NCBI GenBank assembly: GCA_001600455.1
Contig: BCKC01000003.1
Span: forward strand, 4,820,754-4,884,753
DNA from: Endocalyx cinctus
Taxonomy: Eukaryota > Ascomycota > Sordariomycetes > Amphisphaeriales > Apiosporaceae
Direction: 5' to 3'
DNA length: 64,000 nt
Shown: one piece after another, positions 24,326 through 33,807 of the stretch
How the letters are laid out: every line of letters begins with the position of its first letter
How positions within the stretch are numbered: the stretch's first letter is position 1
Position numbers and translations under genes: made by a program
Notes under the pieces: generated by a model
The model's database searches: none
What the model was told of the DNA's origin: nothing
What the model saw: only the letters and a program-made list of their open reading frames with translations

Positions 24326-25198
24326 TTAGATTTGTCCCCTTTCTCTGATATTTATTTATTTTTTTTTTTTTAACGAGAGATTGGCGACGGAATGTAACGT
24401 ACGCCTCTATCTTAGTTTCAAATACCCTACCACTCTGGAGGGGTAAATAATAGCGTAGAATTGACTTGATTTTGTTTCTATATTTTGGCTGAAATGTAAA
24501 ATATCAACGTATGCTGGCGATACTAAGCTTAGGGTTAGGAATATTTTCTTAAGAAAAAGGATTCATAAAGAAAATAAAATCTTACTATGCTCTCCTCCAA
24601 GAGAAGAATTTATCTATCATTTCAAATGTCTAACGAATGACCCTCTTCGAGCTGTTAGGGCTGTAGGGCTGGCTGTCTGCTTATAGCGTAGGCCCTCAGC
24701 TGGCCCTTTGAGGCGTAATATAGGGCATAATTACTTAAGTACGTAAGTACTCATGATGTATAAATTAAGTACTCCGCAATCGCAGCTATTGCTTTTCCCA
24801 CCTAACAGGCGGGCTGGCGGGGTCCGCCCAAAACCACTTAACCTAGCACCTAGCTTCGTAATCTAGGCAGCTAGGTAGCGCTGGGTAGGTACTTAAGTAG
24901 GCTGGTAGGTATCTAACCCAATCACTATTAACACTATGCTTTTCTTTTTCTCTTTCTTTTTTTCTTCTTTCTTCACCTTGACGTCTCGGTAATCGCTTAC
25001 GAGGAAAGACAACCACAACTTTGGAATCGTCGTATATATTAGATATCAACGAGAAATCTCATATATGCAGCTAATTAGAAAATTGCCTTTTTTTTTTTTT
25101 TTTCTTTCCACTATAGGTCTAGGAAATCACATACGCAAGATGACCTCCTATTCGCTACCTAATTTTCTTTTGGTTATATAACGAAAGGATATAATCAA
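24326..25198. other. Intergenic rich in CTAGGTA-like words
   Basis: 5' flank of the HET gene and 3' flank of the next gene. The stretch 24832-24912 is dense in CCTAG, CTAGGTA and GGTAGGTA words. Palindromic TTAAGTACGTAAGTACT lies near 24735. No gene seen. Confidence 0.55.
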
Positions 25199-26395
25199 CT
25201 AATTAGGTAGATTAAACGTTCCTAATTCCGGTTGGAATTCTTGCAAGTCTGCCCATCTTGGTCCGTAATTTCTAAACCACTGAACACTCGGATCCGTCGG
25301 TACTTCACCAAAGGCCTGAACTGGAAACAGCCAGAATCCAAAGGCTGTTTCGACCGTCTCTGTCGAGCTTTCGTCTGAAATAAGCACCGAATTTTCCAAA
25401 CCGACCTTCTTTACCAAGGTGTTATTCTGCTCTTCAACTAACAATTTGCGAGCGTCTTGTTCATTATATACTGTACAGTTGCCGGTATGCGGTCGGAATG
25501 CCAAGAGGACTTTGTGCGCCGTTGGCAGTTTCACGTGAACGTTTGAAAAGAGCGTATATAACATCCGCGACCATTGTACCAACATATGGCTAGGCTCATC
25601 AGTCATGTAGATGCTGGCTAAATCTTCGCCGATAGGTCGAGGATCGGTTTTAAACCGATCAAAGCTAATCGCGTCAGCCATGACGGGGAATGAATGATTT
25701 TTTTGGTGGCTTCGGTGACTTGGTCCAGTATTCGGCGCCCCGTACACGTAACGACCTATACTCTGCACCTGAACGAAGAATACTTCGCGGAGCTGAGTTA
25801 TAGTGCCGAGGAAACTTTCGTAAAGAGGGTGATCTATAATCCGCCGGGCGATATTGCGCAGAATGGCGAGACTGTTCAGGGCGACGGCGAAATTTAGAAG
25901 CCCCACATTGCGGGGGTCGTGGATTTTCAAGTCGTGAAACAGATCGACGACTTCGCTACCTAGGAGGTGCTGGTAGTCAAGGTGGAGAAAATCATACTCG
26001 GGATTGAAGTAAAGGATACCGGGAGTCAGGTCGAAGCTATCGGTCTCTCCCTTATTCAGCCAGCAAGGTAGGTGCACTCGGTAGAAAGACGATGCAACGT
26101 CTCTGGACTCCCGGTTCACGCGAAATAACTTGCTGACGGTCTGATTGCTGGTGATAACGGCGCCATAGCGATCTCCTTCGCGATCTATAGGCCTTGGAAT
26201 CCCTTGTAATTTGAGAAATAGGTCTGTCCGGTCACGGGTTAACGTGACCAGCTCGATAATGCGCTGGTGTTCTAATGCGTGGCCCCATATTCGGATGCGT
26301 AGTTCGGGTGGAAGGGTCGGAAATAGATGAAAAGACCCGGAACTTTCCAGCACAGTATGGGGAGTGAACACTTTAAGATCCGGTAAATTTTCCAT
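25199..26395 (-). CDS. 2EXR-domain protein, 398 aa
   Basis: Single exon. The N-terminus has the fungal 2EXR signature: FHLFPTLPPELRIRIWGHAL, then the conserved SKLFRVNRESRDVA and LYFNPEYDFLHLDY. This family is very expanded in filamentous ascomycetes and its biochemical role is unknown; the F-P-x-L-P-x-E-L-R start resembles an F-box-like helix. There is no signal peptide or membrane segment. Neighbours (HET protein, peptidase-like hydrolase) do not define a pathway. Confidence 0.85.
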   Translation of the reverse strand: MENLPDLKVFTPHTVLESSGSFHLFPTLPPELRIRIWGHALEHQRIIELVTLTRDRTDLFLKLQGIPRPIDREGDRYGAVITSNQTVSKLFRVNRESRDVASSFYRVHLPCWLNKGETDSFDLTPGILYFNPEYDFLHLDYQHLLGSEVVDLFHDLKIHDPRNVGLLNFAVALNSLAILRNIARRIIDHPLYESFLGTITQLREVFFVQVQSIGRYVYGAPNTGPSHRSHQKNHSFPVMADAISFDRFKTDPRPIGEDLASIYMTDEPSHMLVQWSRMLYTLFSNVHVKLPTAHKVLLAFRPHTGNCTVYNEQDARKLLVEEQNNTLVKKVGLENSVLISDESSTETVETAFGFWLFPVQAFGEVPTDPSVQWFRNYGPRWADLQEFQPELGTFNLPN

Positions 26396-26880
26396 TGTTT
26401 TTTCAATACTTATGTATGTATACTTATATATAATAATCTGTTGATAGAGTGTGTAACAAGAAAGGAACCATCCTCAGGCCTACCCGATTATCGGGGTATT
26501 TTCCTATCAGTTGTTTCAACGGCTGTGGCTGGTTTAGCGTGGCGGTGTAAACCCCCTTTTACCCCAGATTAATTTGTTTAGTCAGGCAGTAGGGTGGCGT
26601 ATGCATAGAGTTGTGGTCAGGTGTAAACCCTATTGTGGAGAAGAGTAACAGGGTGTGAAAAGGGGGGATGAGATATCATTCGGCAGTTTTAATAGGTCTA
26701 AATAGCCATCTGTTTTGCATTAGTTAGCTATTCGCCTGTACAGCACGACAGAGTATTTTTCGATTTGTAATTAGGTAAGGTCCCTAGAGTAGCCGAGGAT
26801 GTTATTTCTCCTCTTGGCACTTGCTATTTGAACAACCCACGCCTCATGGATATTACATTTCCATTTACTGTGTAGTTCAT
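26396..26880. other. Intergenic, no gene seen
   Basis: 5' region of the 2EXR gene and 3' flank of the hydrolase. C-rich and G-rich blocks such as AACCCCCTTTTACCCC near 26550 are present. Nothing else was recognised. Confidence 0.5.
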
Positions 26881-27888
26881 TCATTCATACATCAGAAAAT
26901 CACCACAAAGCTGCAGGAATCGTTCCGTGTCCTCCCACATCGGCGAGTGGCTAGCTTTCTCAACTGTAACCCACTTGACTTTGTTGATAGTCCTGAACCA
27001 GGGTTCTATGACAAAGTCCATTACTTCATCGTTTTTGCCGTTGAGAAGGAGAGTTTGTACTTGAATCTTATACCCATCCTTCCAACCTTCCCAGTCTTTC
27101 AGCGTGCCAACCGGGGTAAACTCCGATGGACCTTGCCTACACGGTATATATATCAGCGGAGGACGATCATATAAGTTTGATTTTCGAGAAAGGGAAAGAA
27201 TAAAGGACACTTGCATCGTCGAGTAGGAAGCCGGATTATCCTTCAGGTTTTTCCACCCACGTTGGATCGGCTCCGGGATCGGATCAAGCTGGCAAACCCA
27301 TTTCCTCATGAATATAGTCTCGGCTGCCAGATACTCAGGACTCTCGTGATCGCCCTTCTTGTCACACTCTTCGAGAACCTTTCGTATGTCGGGTGGTAGG
27401 GCAGCGAGTCGCCGATGACAAGCTTCCTTGTAGAGAGGCATGCTGGCGGGCGCACCTGACATGATCAACTTCTTCAACCCAATCGGACATTGGGCGGCGT
27501 AAGCGCCACCGAGCATTCCGCCCCAGCTATGGCCGAGAAGGTAGAATCCTTTCTCGCGTAAGTTGAGGTGATTAACGAGATTGTCAAGCTCCTTGGTGAA
27601 TAAGTCAACTGTCCAGAATCCCGTATCACCCGTCTTTTCAGGTAGGTGGGTAGAGCGGCCACAGCCGATCTGGTCATAGAATACGACGGGAATCTTCCGT
27701 GCCCGGTAGAGATCGATTAATGCGACCATACTATCATGACCTGTGCCTGGGCCACCGTGAAGTGCGATGACAGGAGGCGTTAGAGATTTCTCTAGGTCGC
27801 CGATGATCTTATACCAGGTTTTACATGGCTTCCCAGCGCCAGACGCCTGATATGAGACCTCGCCTTCCGTTGTAGTGTACTCCAACAT
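26881..27888 (-). CDS. Proline iminopeptidase-like alpha/beta hydrolase (S33), 335 aa as an open frame
   Basis: Likely releases N-terminal proline or other residues, or hydrolyses amino-acid amides; cytosolic. Motifs are the oxyanion-loop HGGPGTGHDS, DQIGCGRS, and the nucleophile elbow GHSWGG with catalytic Ser. The acid lies in the LLLNGKNDEVM region and the catalytic His in KASHSPMWE. Compared with the family, the stretch between STMQ and QGPSEFTPVG holds about 24 extra residues (IYIPCR at its end). This equals a 72-nt segment (27208-27137) bounded by GT and TAG that could be removed without frame change. Whether it is an intron or a true insertion is open. With it removed the protein is about 311 aa. 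Confidence 0.88.
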   Translation of the reverse strand: MLEYTTTEGEVSYQASGAGKPCKTWYKIIGDLEKSLTPPVIALHGGPGTGHDSMVALIDLYRARKIPVVFYDQIGCGRSTHLPEKTGDTGFWTVDLFTKELDNLVNHLNLREKGFYLLGHSWGGMLGGAYAAQCPIGLKKLIMSGAPASMPLYKEACHRRLAALPPDIRKVLEECDKKGDHESPEYLAAETIFMRKWVCQLDPIPEPIQRGWKNLKDNPASYSTMQVSFILSLSRKSNLYDRPPLIYIPCRQGPSEFTPVGTLKDWEGWKDGYKIQVQTLLLNGKNDEVMDFVIEPWFRTINKVKWVTVEKASHSPMWEDTERFLQLCGDFLMYE

Positions 27889-28779
27889 ACTGAAAATGAC
27901 GTAAGCTCCGAAATAAGAAAGATAATAAAGACAAGATTTAGTTTCCCTGTTGGACTACGTGACGAAGAATAAAATTCAAGGGAGACGCACGTTTGTAGGA
28001 GGATGGCGAAGTAAATGTCAACTTGCAAAGCTTTTAAGTAGTGTTGCTCTGTAAGGGAGTTCGGATAGCCCGGTTAGTTTTGCAGCATATTAGGAAGTAC
28101 GTGTTTCTTTAGGTAGATGTTGCCACGCAAAAAGACAATAATATTTAGTCTATTACATAACTAGAAAGTTGATATGTAATGCAGTTGGACATCCTCATGC
28201 TTATTGTCTCTTATGTGCATGCCATCTATTATATGCTGGCTCCAATAAGAGGGCACCGAGCCACGTACGTGACGTTGGAGCCACCAGATGTATTCCATAT
28301 AATTGGTTGTTTGTATTAGATGTGCCATACTTTAATATAAGAGGACTTCGATATACTCTTGATAAAAGAAAAGCGTTTAATATTGGCATAATACATTGGA
28401 TACAACTGTAAAAACAAGCCTATAAAAAGAATTATAGAAATACATTATTTATACTCTGAATAAATGTCTTAGTATAAGTATATACTTAATAAATTAAGCA
28501 GGAAATCTCCCTTTGCCCCTTTTCATTGTCTTCTCAATTATAAGAGCCAAGTGTATATGTCGTATTGATTTAACCAAACTCGATATATTCTAGTAATTAA
28601 TAAATCAACAAAAATACCAATACCCATACGTCGATCTTTTTCTTATTTACACTTGTTTTGTTATATACCAGATCCAACAAGAGCATAACATAGCTATTCC
28701 ACCATTGTGACACCACCCAAATTTTCGACCACTTTATAACCTTGATACAGTACATTTATTATGAAACCAAATGTTCTAT

Positions 28780-29160
28780 AAATTCGTTTTCATTTTGACG
28801 AACTTTGGACCGTTCGATTCCGCAGCTATGGGGCTAACGAAACGGACTTTCTGCTTCGGCATGACCATTAACCTACTCTCCATCCATTCCACATTGGTAG
28901 TGCCTCAATTCTTACAATGGATATCATCGCCGTCGATCTCCAATCTCTAACACGTTAGAGCCTCTGCCAAGAGCTGCTTCATGATGAGAATGCCGAAATT
29001 CTTGCCGAAGCACTGTCGCCCCCCAAAGCCGAAGCGGAGCATGCACCACCTGTACTAAACGGGCGTCAAGTTGCGAAACCGTTAGGGGTAAAACGTCTTC
29101 ATCGTGACCATATTATCTAGGTCAGTCGAAGTTGGTTTCGTAGGAATCCATTGGGAACTA
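28780..29160 (-). pseudogene. Cytochrome P450 relic (heme-binding end only)
   Basis: On the minus strand, positions 29042-28970 read MLRFGFGGRQCFGKN then FGILIMKQLLAEAL. This is an excellent match to the P450 heme loop F-x-x-G-x-R-x-C-x-G-K. Further on in the same frame, about 28893-28838 reads VEWMESRLMVMPKQKVRF, the usual P450 C-terminus. The frame is broken by TAA and TAG before the heme loop, TAG just after it, and TGA before the C-terminal block. Upstream, only a weak F-Y-P-x-R-F remains and no E-x-x-R helix could be found, so at least three quarters of the gene is gone. Stops of the CAG/CAA/CGA to TAG/TAA/TGA kind would fit C-to-T mutation such as RIP, but that is an inference. Confidence 0.8.
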
Positions 29161-30285
29161 ACGTATTTACAACCTTGGTATATTAGGTAAGTTAAAAATT
29201 GTTTGAAAGTGTATTGTTATTTTCGAACCGAAACGCCCGCACTACTTTGAGGGGGGAGGGAAATCGTAAAACATAGAACACTTTGCGTTAACACTTCTGT
29301 TGCTGTTACTACTATTTCACGTGGTCCTTTCCATCTTGATTGAAACTTTTGGGATCTCTTTCTGCTATCAGGCTCTTTAACAACTCCCCACCTTCGATGG
29401 AATTAAAATCATCGGGCGAACAGGATATGAATATGCCACATACCTATCAGTCGCCAAACCACATGGATAGAACGTGATCTATCCAAAGCCAAGTGGACGC
29501 GACAGGGATAAAGGAAGGAGGATGCTAGCCTGTTAGCTGGCTATGGGGACACGCGATAGTTCTTATGTTCTGATTTATTTATTACAACATCCAAAACTGA
29601 CCATGCGCATTCATTTGCTCCTCTGCTCAATATGTGACTTCTATCATGGCTATCTGGCGACCATAATTCTTGGCTAGTAGTCAACCGTGAATCTAATCTA
29701 CCATCCAAACATGACCTTTATACCCCTGTCCACAACTTCGCAGTGCTCACTACCCGCACAATTTTTAATTGCCGACCGGCCAGGACAAGCCTGGCTAATA
29801 AATGCTCAGTCTATTCTCTGCTCCTTTTTCTCGTAATCACCTCCTTCTGGATTCCTTGGCATAAAGCACTAAAAAGTCGAGGTCGCCTTTGCATAGTCGA
29901 CTATCATGCACAAAATACGATAGGTGATTTTTTTTTTTTTAGTATCGGTCACCCAGCTGCCCAGGTAGATCATTGGCGAGAAGAAAGCCTGTTGCCTGGG
30001 TTCAGTCGCCAATTAGTAAATCTTAATAATGACGTGGACATGGATTATGGACGTGATTATGATATTTGAATCCGTACGAATCGGTTGAATTATTAGGAGC
30101 AACATTGAGCCTGCCAATATTTAGCATTTCCCAGCTAGGGTTCAACACTTGCTGATTTGGTATCCGGTCGATCCGCCAAGTCATAGACAAGCATTGTCCA
30201 ATCCTACATTGCGTAGTGGTTAGAGTACACATTAGAAATCCAGGGGCGGAGATGCTAACCGGAAAGGTAATTACCAGGTTGTCCT

Positions 30286-30316
30286 AGACCGCGGACATCT
30301 ATATTTAATCCCGCGG
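30286..30316. promoter_or_regulatory. Two CCGCGG elements upstream of the Zn2Cys6 regulator
   Basis: CCGCGG occurs at 30289-30294 and 30311-30316, 120-150 bp before the ATG at 30435. The first lies in AGACCGCGGACAT, a 13-bp word repeated exactly at 33666-33678 before the EPTP gene. CCG/CGG triplets are the half-sites of Zn2Cys6 proteins, so autoregulation is plausible. Confidence 0.5.
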
Positions 30317-30434
30317 CCTGCCCCTTTTCTACCTCCACAATCTACGTTCCGGCCTGCTGGACCACTTAACGGTTACTTACCTAGCTAGGTATGTGTAAGA
30401 TCTAACTATTGATGCATATCAAACTACCATTAAT

Positions 30435-32717
30435 ATGAAGCGAAACAACGACGGAGAACAAATTACCACAGTCTACCGTAATCACAGGCCGCCGTTATCG
30501 TGCCGGCCTTGCCGAGAGAAGAAACGGCGTTGCGATCGCAAGCTGCCTTGCTCAAGTTGTTCGCAAAGAGATATCTTTTGCGAGTATGAAAACAATTTTC
30601 AATTTGTTGAGAGAAATTTGGAGAATGGGACGTCCGCATTACAAGCTTCCGGGCCGACTAGCGGACCCGCACGTGGTCCTCCGACGTTATTCACACAACA
30701 GCCGGCCGCCGCTCAAGGTCAGCCTCCCTCGTAAGTAGCCCTTCTACTAGCTGATCTCACGTAAGATGTTGGAGATTACTAATAGTGTATTTAGGAAAAA
30801 TGAAGACTTGGTAAACCGTGTCCGTAGGCTGGAATCGGCCGTCTTTCACAAGTCAAATGAGCCACATGAAGTCGTGGCTAATATCTCGGGTAAGATGCAT
30901 ACGAAATATTTAGTGCAAGAATCTTTCTTAATATGCCCTTTTAACTTCAGGCGGGACTCCTCTGAGCTCCCATGGCGCGCATGCCTCCCCACATAGTCTA
31001 TCGAAATCCTCAACAGATCTGGCCTGTCTAGCAAACCAGTTACCTCCTATTGGTCAAGCAAGGCAACTGCTGGAACATTTTGCTTCCGTCTTTCATCCAA
31101 GTCTGTGCATCTTGCATATACCATCGGTTCGGTCCCTGCTGGAGAATACGTACCAGTATAAAAGTATTAAGGACAGCGGACATGGACTTCCGGTTGACAA
31201 CCTGCTTCTACTCTTTGGTGTCTTTGCCGGTGCAACGTCATCATGGACAGCCGGACTCCTTGATAGTCTGAACATTACAAGAGAAGGCGCCAAATCAGCC
31301 TGCGTAAGTTACACGACCTCAGCGCTGTCTCTTCTGGATGATGCTGAGAGGCCCTTGCCGGAATCGACTACTACTCTAACGGCTATAGCCACTCTAAGAC
31401 ACGTTATTCTCAATTCAGAAGACTATTCACGCAACAGGGCCATTATGGTTCATACCCGCTTCCTCGCTATGGCACGGTCTATGCAACTATATAAACTGGA
31501 CACGGTTAGCAGCCGTGAAGAACGGCGGCTGAAGGGTGCCAGCTTGATTGATGCCGAGGTTCGGCGTCGAGTTTGGTGGTACATGGTAGCTTCGGATTGG
31601 TAGGGCTTGCATTCGCTTCTCCACCACTTTGGAATACATCAACTGACATAGTTCTATTTTCAGGCTGGGATCCTTCTCCGGAAGCGCAAACGATGGGATC
31701 TACAGCTTCAACAAGAGGCAGATGAACGTACGCTACCCATCCAACACCGATGACGAATTCATCACCCCTTCGGAGCCGGCCCCAAACCTTCCTCTCTCCA
31801 CGCCTACCTCAATGACATTCTTCCTCACGCGCCTTCGGACGGCAGACCTCTGCCGCGAGATCGTCGACACCGTCTCCCCAATAATCGACGGGTTCCCCGA
31901 ACCCAACTACGACATAATCCTCGAATTCGACAGAAGGTTTCAAGAACTCCTCCGACAGCTCCCGGAGTTCCTGCACCTAGACCCCGCGGGCATCCAGCGC
32001 TCGCGGCAGATCTGCCTCGAAAGGCCTCACATCGCCTGGCAGCGCATCAGCGTACAGTTCAGCCTCCACTCGCGGATCTGCCGGCTGCACCGGCCGTACC
32101 ACCTCGACGCGTCCTTCAACCCCATGTACGCCTACTCGCGCACCGCGAGCGTCCGCTCGGCGTACAGGATACTGGAGCTGCGGCGCATGATGGACGACGA
32201 GGCCGTCGTGTCCAACTTCAAACCCGAGAGATCCTGGGTCATCCTTCAACACGTCACCACCGCGGCGCTTACCCTGGCGCTGGACGTGTCGTCCGATCCG
32301 GGTGCGCGGGACGCCAAGGCTCGGAGGGAGAAGGCTATGGCAGCGTATCGGGTGCTGCAGAGCTCCAAGACAGAGGCGAGGGGACTGCTGAAGGGCATCG
32401 AGAAGAGCCTGCAGACGATCATGTCGAGTCTTCAGACTGTGCCTTCGAATGGGCCAAGCACCGGAGTCGGTTCGCTGCTAGAAGCAGCGCCACAGAATAC
32501 CGCGTTCGTGCCAGCTGGGTCAGCTCTCGGCAACCTGAACCAGGCAACGGCCACCCCGGACATCCAGAGAAGGCCGGCAGAAGACATGGCGCAGTCCTCC
32601 CAGCTGTGGTCTGAGTTTCTTGCTGCGGTGCCGGACATGGAGCATCATCAGTGGAATTCCATATTGGAGAACATTGACTACGATACGAACACGAGTGGCG
32701 GTTTTCAATTTATTTAG
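30435..32717 (+). CDS. Zn2Cys6 transcription factor with fungal-specific regulatory domain, 697 aa
   Basis: Exons are 30435-30730, 30795-30889, 30951-31599 and 31664-32717. All joins are in frame; the first intron uses a TACTAAT branch point and TTTAG. The Zn2Cys6 finger is at residues 23-49 with spacing C-x2-C-x6-C-x5-C-x2-C-x6-C and a basic REKKRR stretch. A short heptad region (NEDLVNRVRRLESAVFH) follows and may dimerise. The middle homology region contains RRRVWWYMVASDWLGSFSG, with the W-W motif typical of the family. It is a nuclear DNA-binding regulator. The neighbouring EPTP, transporter and amidohydrolase genes are possible targets, supported for the EPTP gene by the shared CCGCGG words. 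Confidence 0.92.
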
Positions 32718-33807
32718 TAAGATCGAATTATCACTGGTGCAAGTCTGCTATTTTATCTTTAATATAACGTGCTTCTCTCTCCTCTTGCACGCGGAGATTC
32801 TATCTTAAGTGGGCCTTATAACTATTGAACCGATGAATATCTAAACGTACATAGATGTCTCATGCCGCAAATCTTCCACCATTTATTGTACAATTATGCA
32901 CTTAATATACGGTACCTCTATAGGGAGCTTATAGTGGTAGTCAATGTGAAGAAAATGAACGAACTTAAGCATAAGCCAAAGTTAAAGGTGGTAACGCGTC
33001 TACAGTGGCAACGCCTCTCGATGATTTTAATGGTACGCAATTTTGCAGATCGAATTTACTTGGAATTGATTCTATGCACTTGCCGTTTTACGTAGAGAAC
33101 CCAAGTCGAATAATCGAACCCGGTTTTATTGCCGTTCTCTTTTAACCTGCCAGGCCAACCGGTTTAGGCAGTCAGGCAGATAAGCAGCCTTAGAGAAAAG
33201 CTGGTATAGGTAGGATACAACATGGATAACCCTTATTATTAAAATGATTATCTTATTAGGTCTCGTAAAACCACCTGAATACCTTGCTTTACACTGACTG
33301 AAGTAACGAACTAACTTTTCTAACATAACAACCGTCTATAATCTATTAAGCTTCTCTTGAAGAATTATCACTGCCGATGGAAAGTTATTACCCTAAGATA
33401 GATAAGGGAAGCTACTGTACATAGCGGATGAGGAGTTCGTGAGGTTACAATTGACATGGGGGTCTAAAAGGTTGCTGGGGCGAGTAGCGGAGGGTCAACG
33501 GCGGTTCATTGAACCTGGGTCTAGCGAGCTCGGAGTTCATTACTTCTGCTGCCGAGGGTCGAGGTCATGGACGACGCGGCGAAGTAGGTCGGACATAATC
33601 ATTCCTGCGATGGAGATGAAGGATACCATTTAGGGTGAACCCGCGGAGATCAGGCCGCGGAGGCCAGACCGCGGACATGTCATCACATTGGGGATTGGGG
33701 ATTAGATGCGGCAATGAAAGACTTCTATAAAGGATAAACAGACTTCGCACATCGAACAAGAGGAAGAGATTTCTACAGAGTATCCAAAACTCAAGACATT
33801 ACCAGCC
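32718..33807. other. Intergenic region before the EPTP gene
   Basis: The 1.1 kb between regulator and EPTP gene has no supported gene. Its last 200 bp contain the triple CCGCGG array and a TATAAA box (33726-33731, 77 bp before the ATG). Confidence 0.6.
33641..33678. promoter_or_regulatory. Triple CCGCGG array at exact 14-bp spacing
   Basis: CCGCGG occurs at 33641-33646, 33655-33660 and 33669-33674, so starts are 14 bp apart and all sites share one face pattern. Units read CCGCGGAGATCAGG, CCGCGGAGGCCAGA and CCGCGGACATGTCA. It lies 130-167 bp upstream of the EPTP ATG. The third unit is embedded in a 13-bp word also found before the regulator gene. It is a likely operator for a Zn2Cys6 protein. 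Confidence 0.6.

Larger units (their letters stand above)
27889..30434. other. 2.5-kb AT-rich accessory spacer
   Basis: Apart from the P450 relic near 28.8-29.15 kb and the regulator's promoter elements near 30.3 kb, I see no supported gene. The part 28.3-28.8 kb is very AT-rich, fitting sequence decay. The open frame at 28169-28411 has no recognisable features. Confidence 0.55.

Noticed and set aside
28808..28825. CGTTCGATTCC, similar to a tRNA B box
   Set aside because: It lies in the tail of the P450 relic, with no A box upstream and no paired stems.
30205..30240. GTAGTGGTTAGAGTAC, similar to a tRNA A box
   Set aside because: No B box (GGTTCGANTCC) follows at the right distance and no cloverleaf can be drawn.
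33095..33130. Minus-strand GGGTTCGATTATTC resembling a T-arm
   Set aside because: The five bases on either side of the loop do not pair, and no acceptor or anticodon arm is found.
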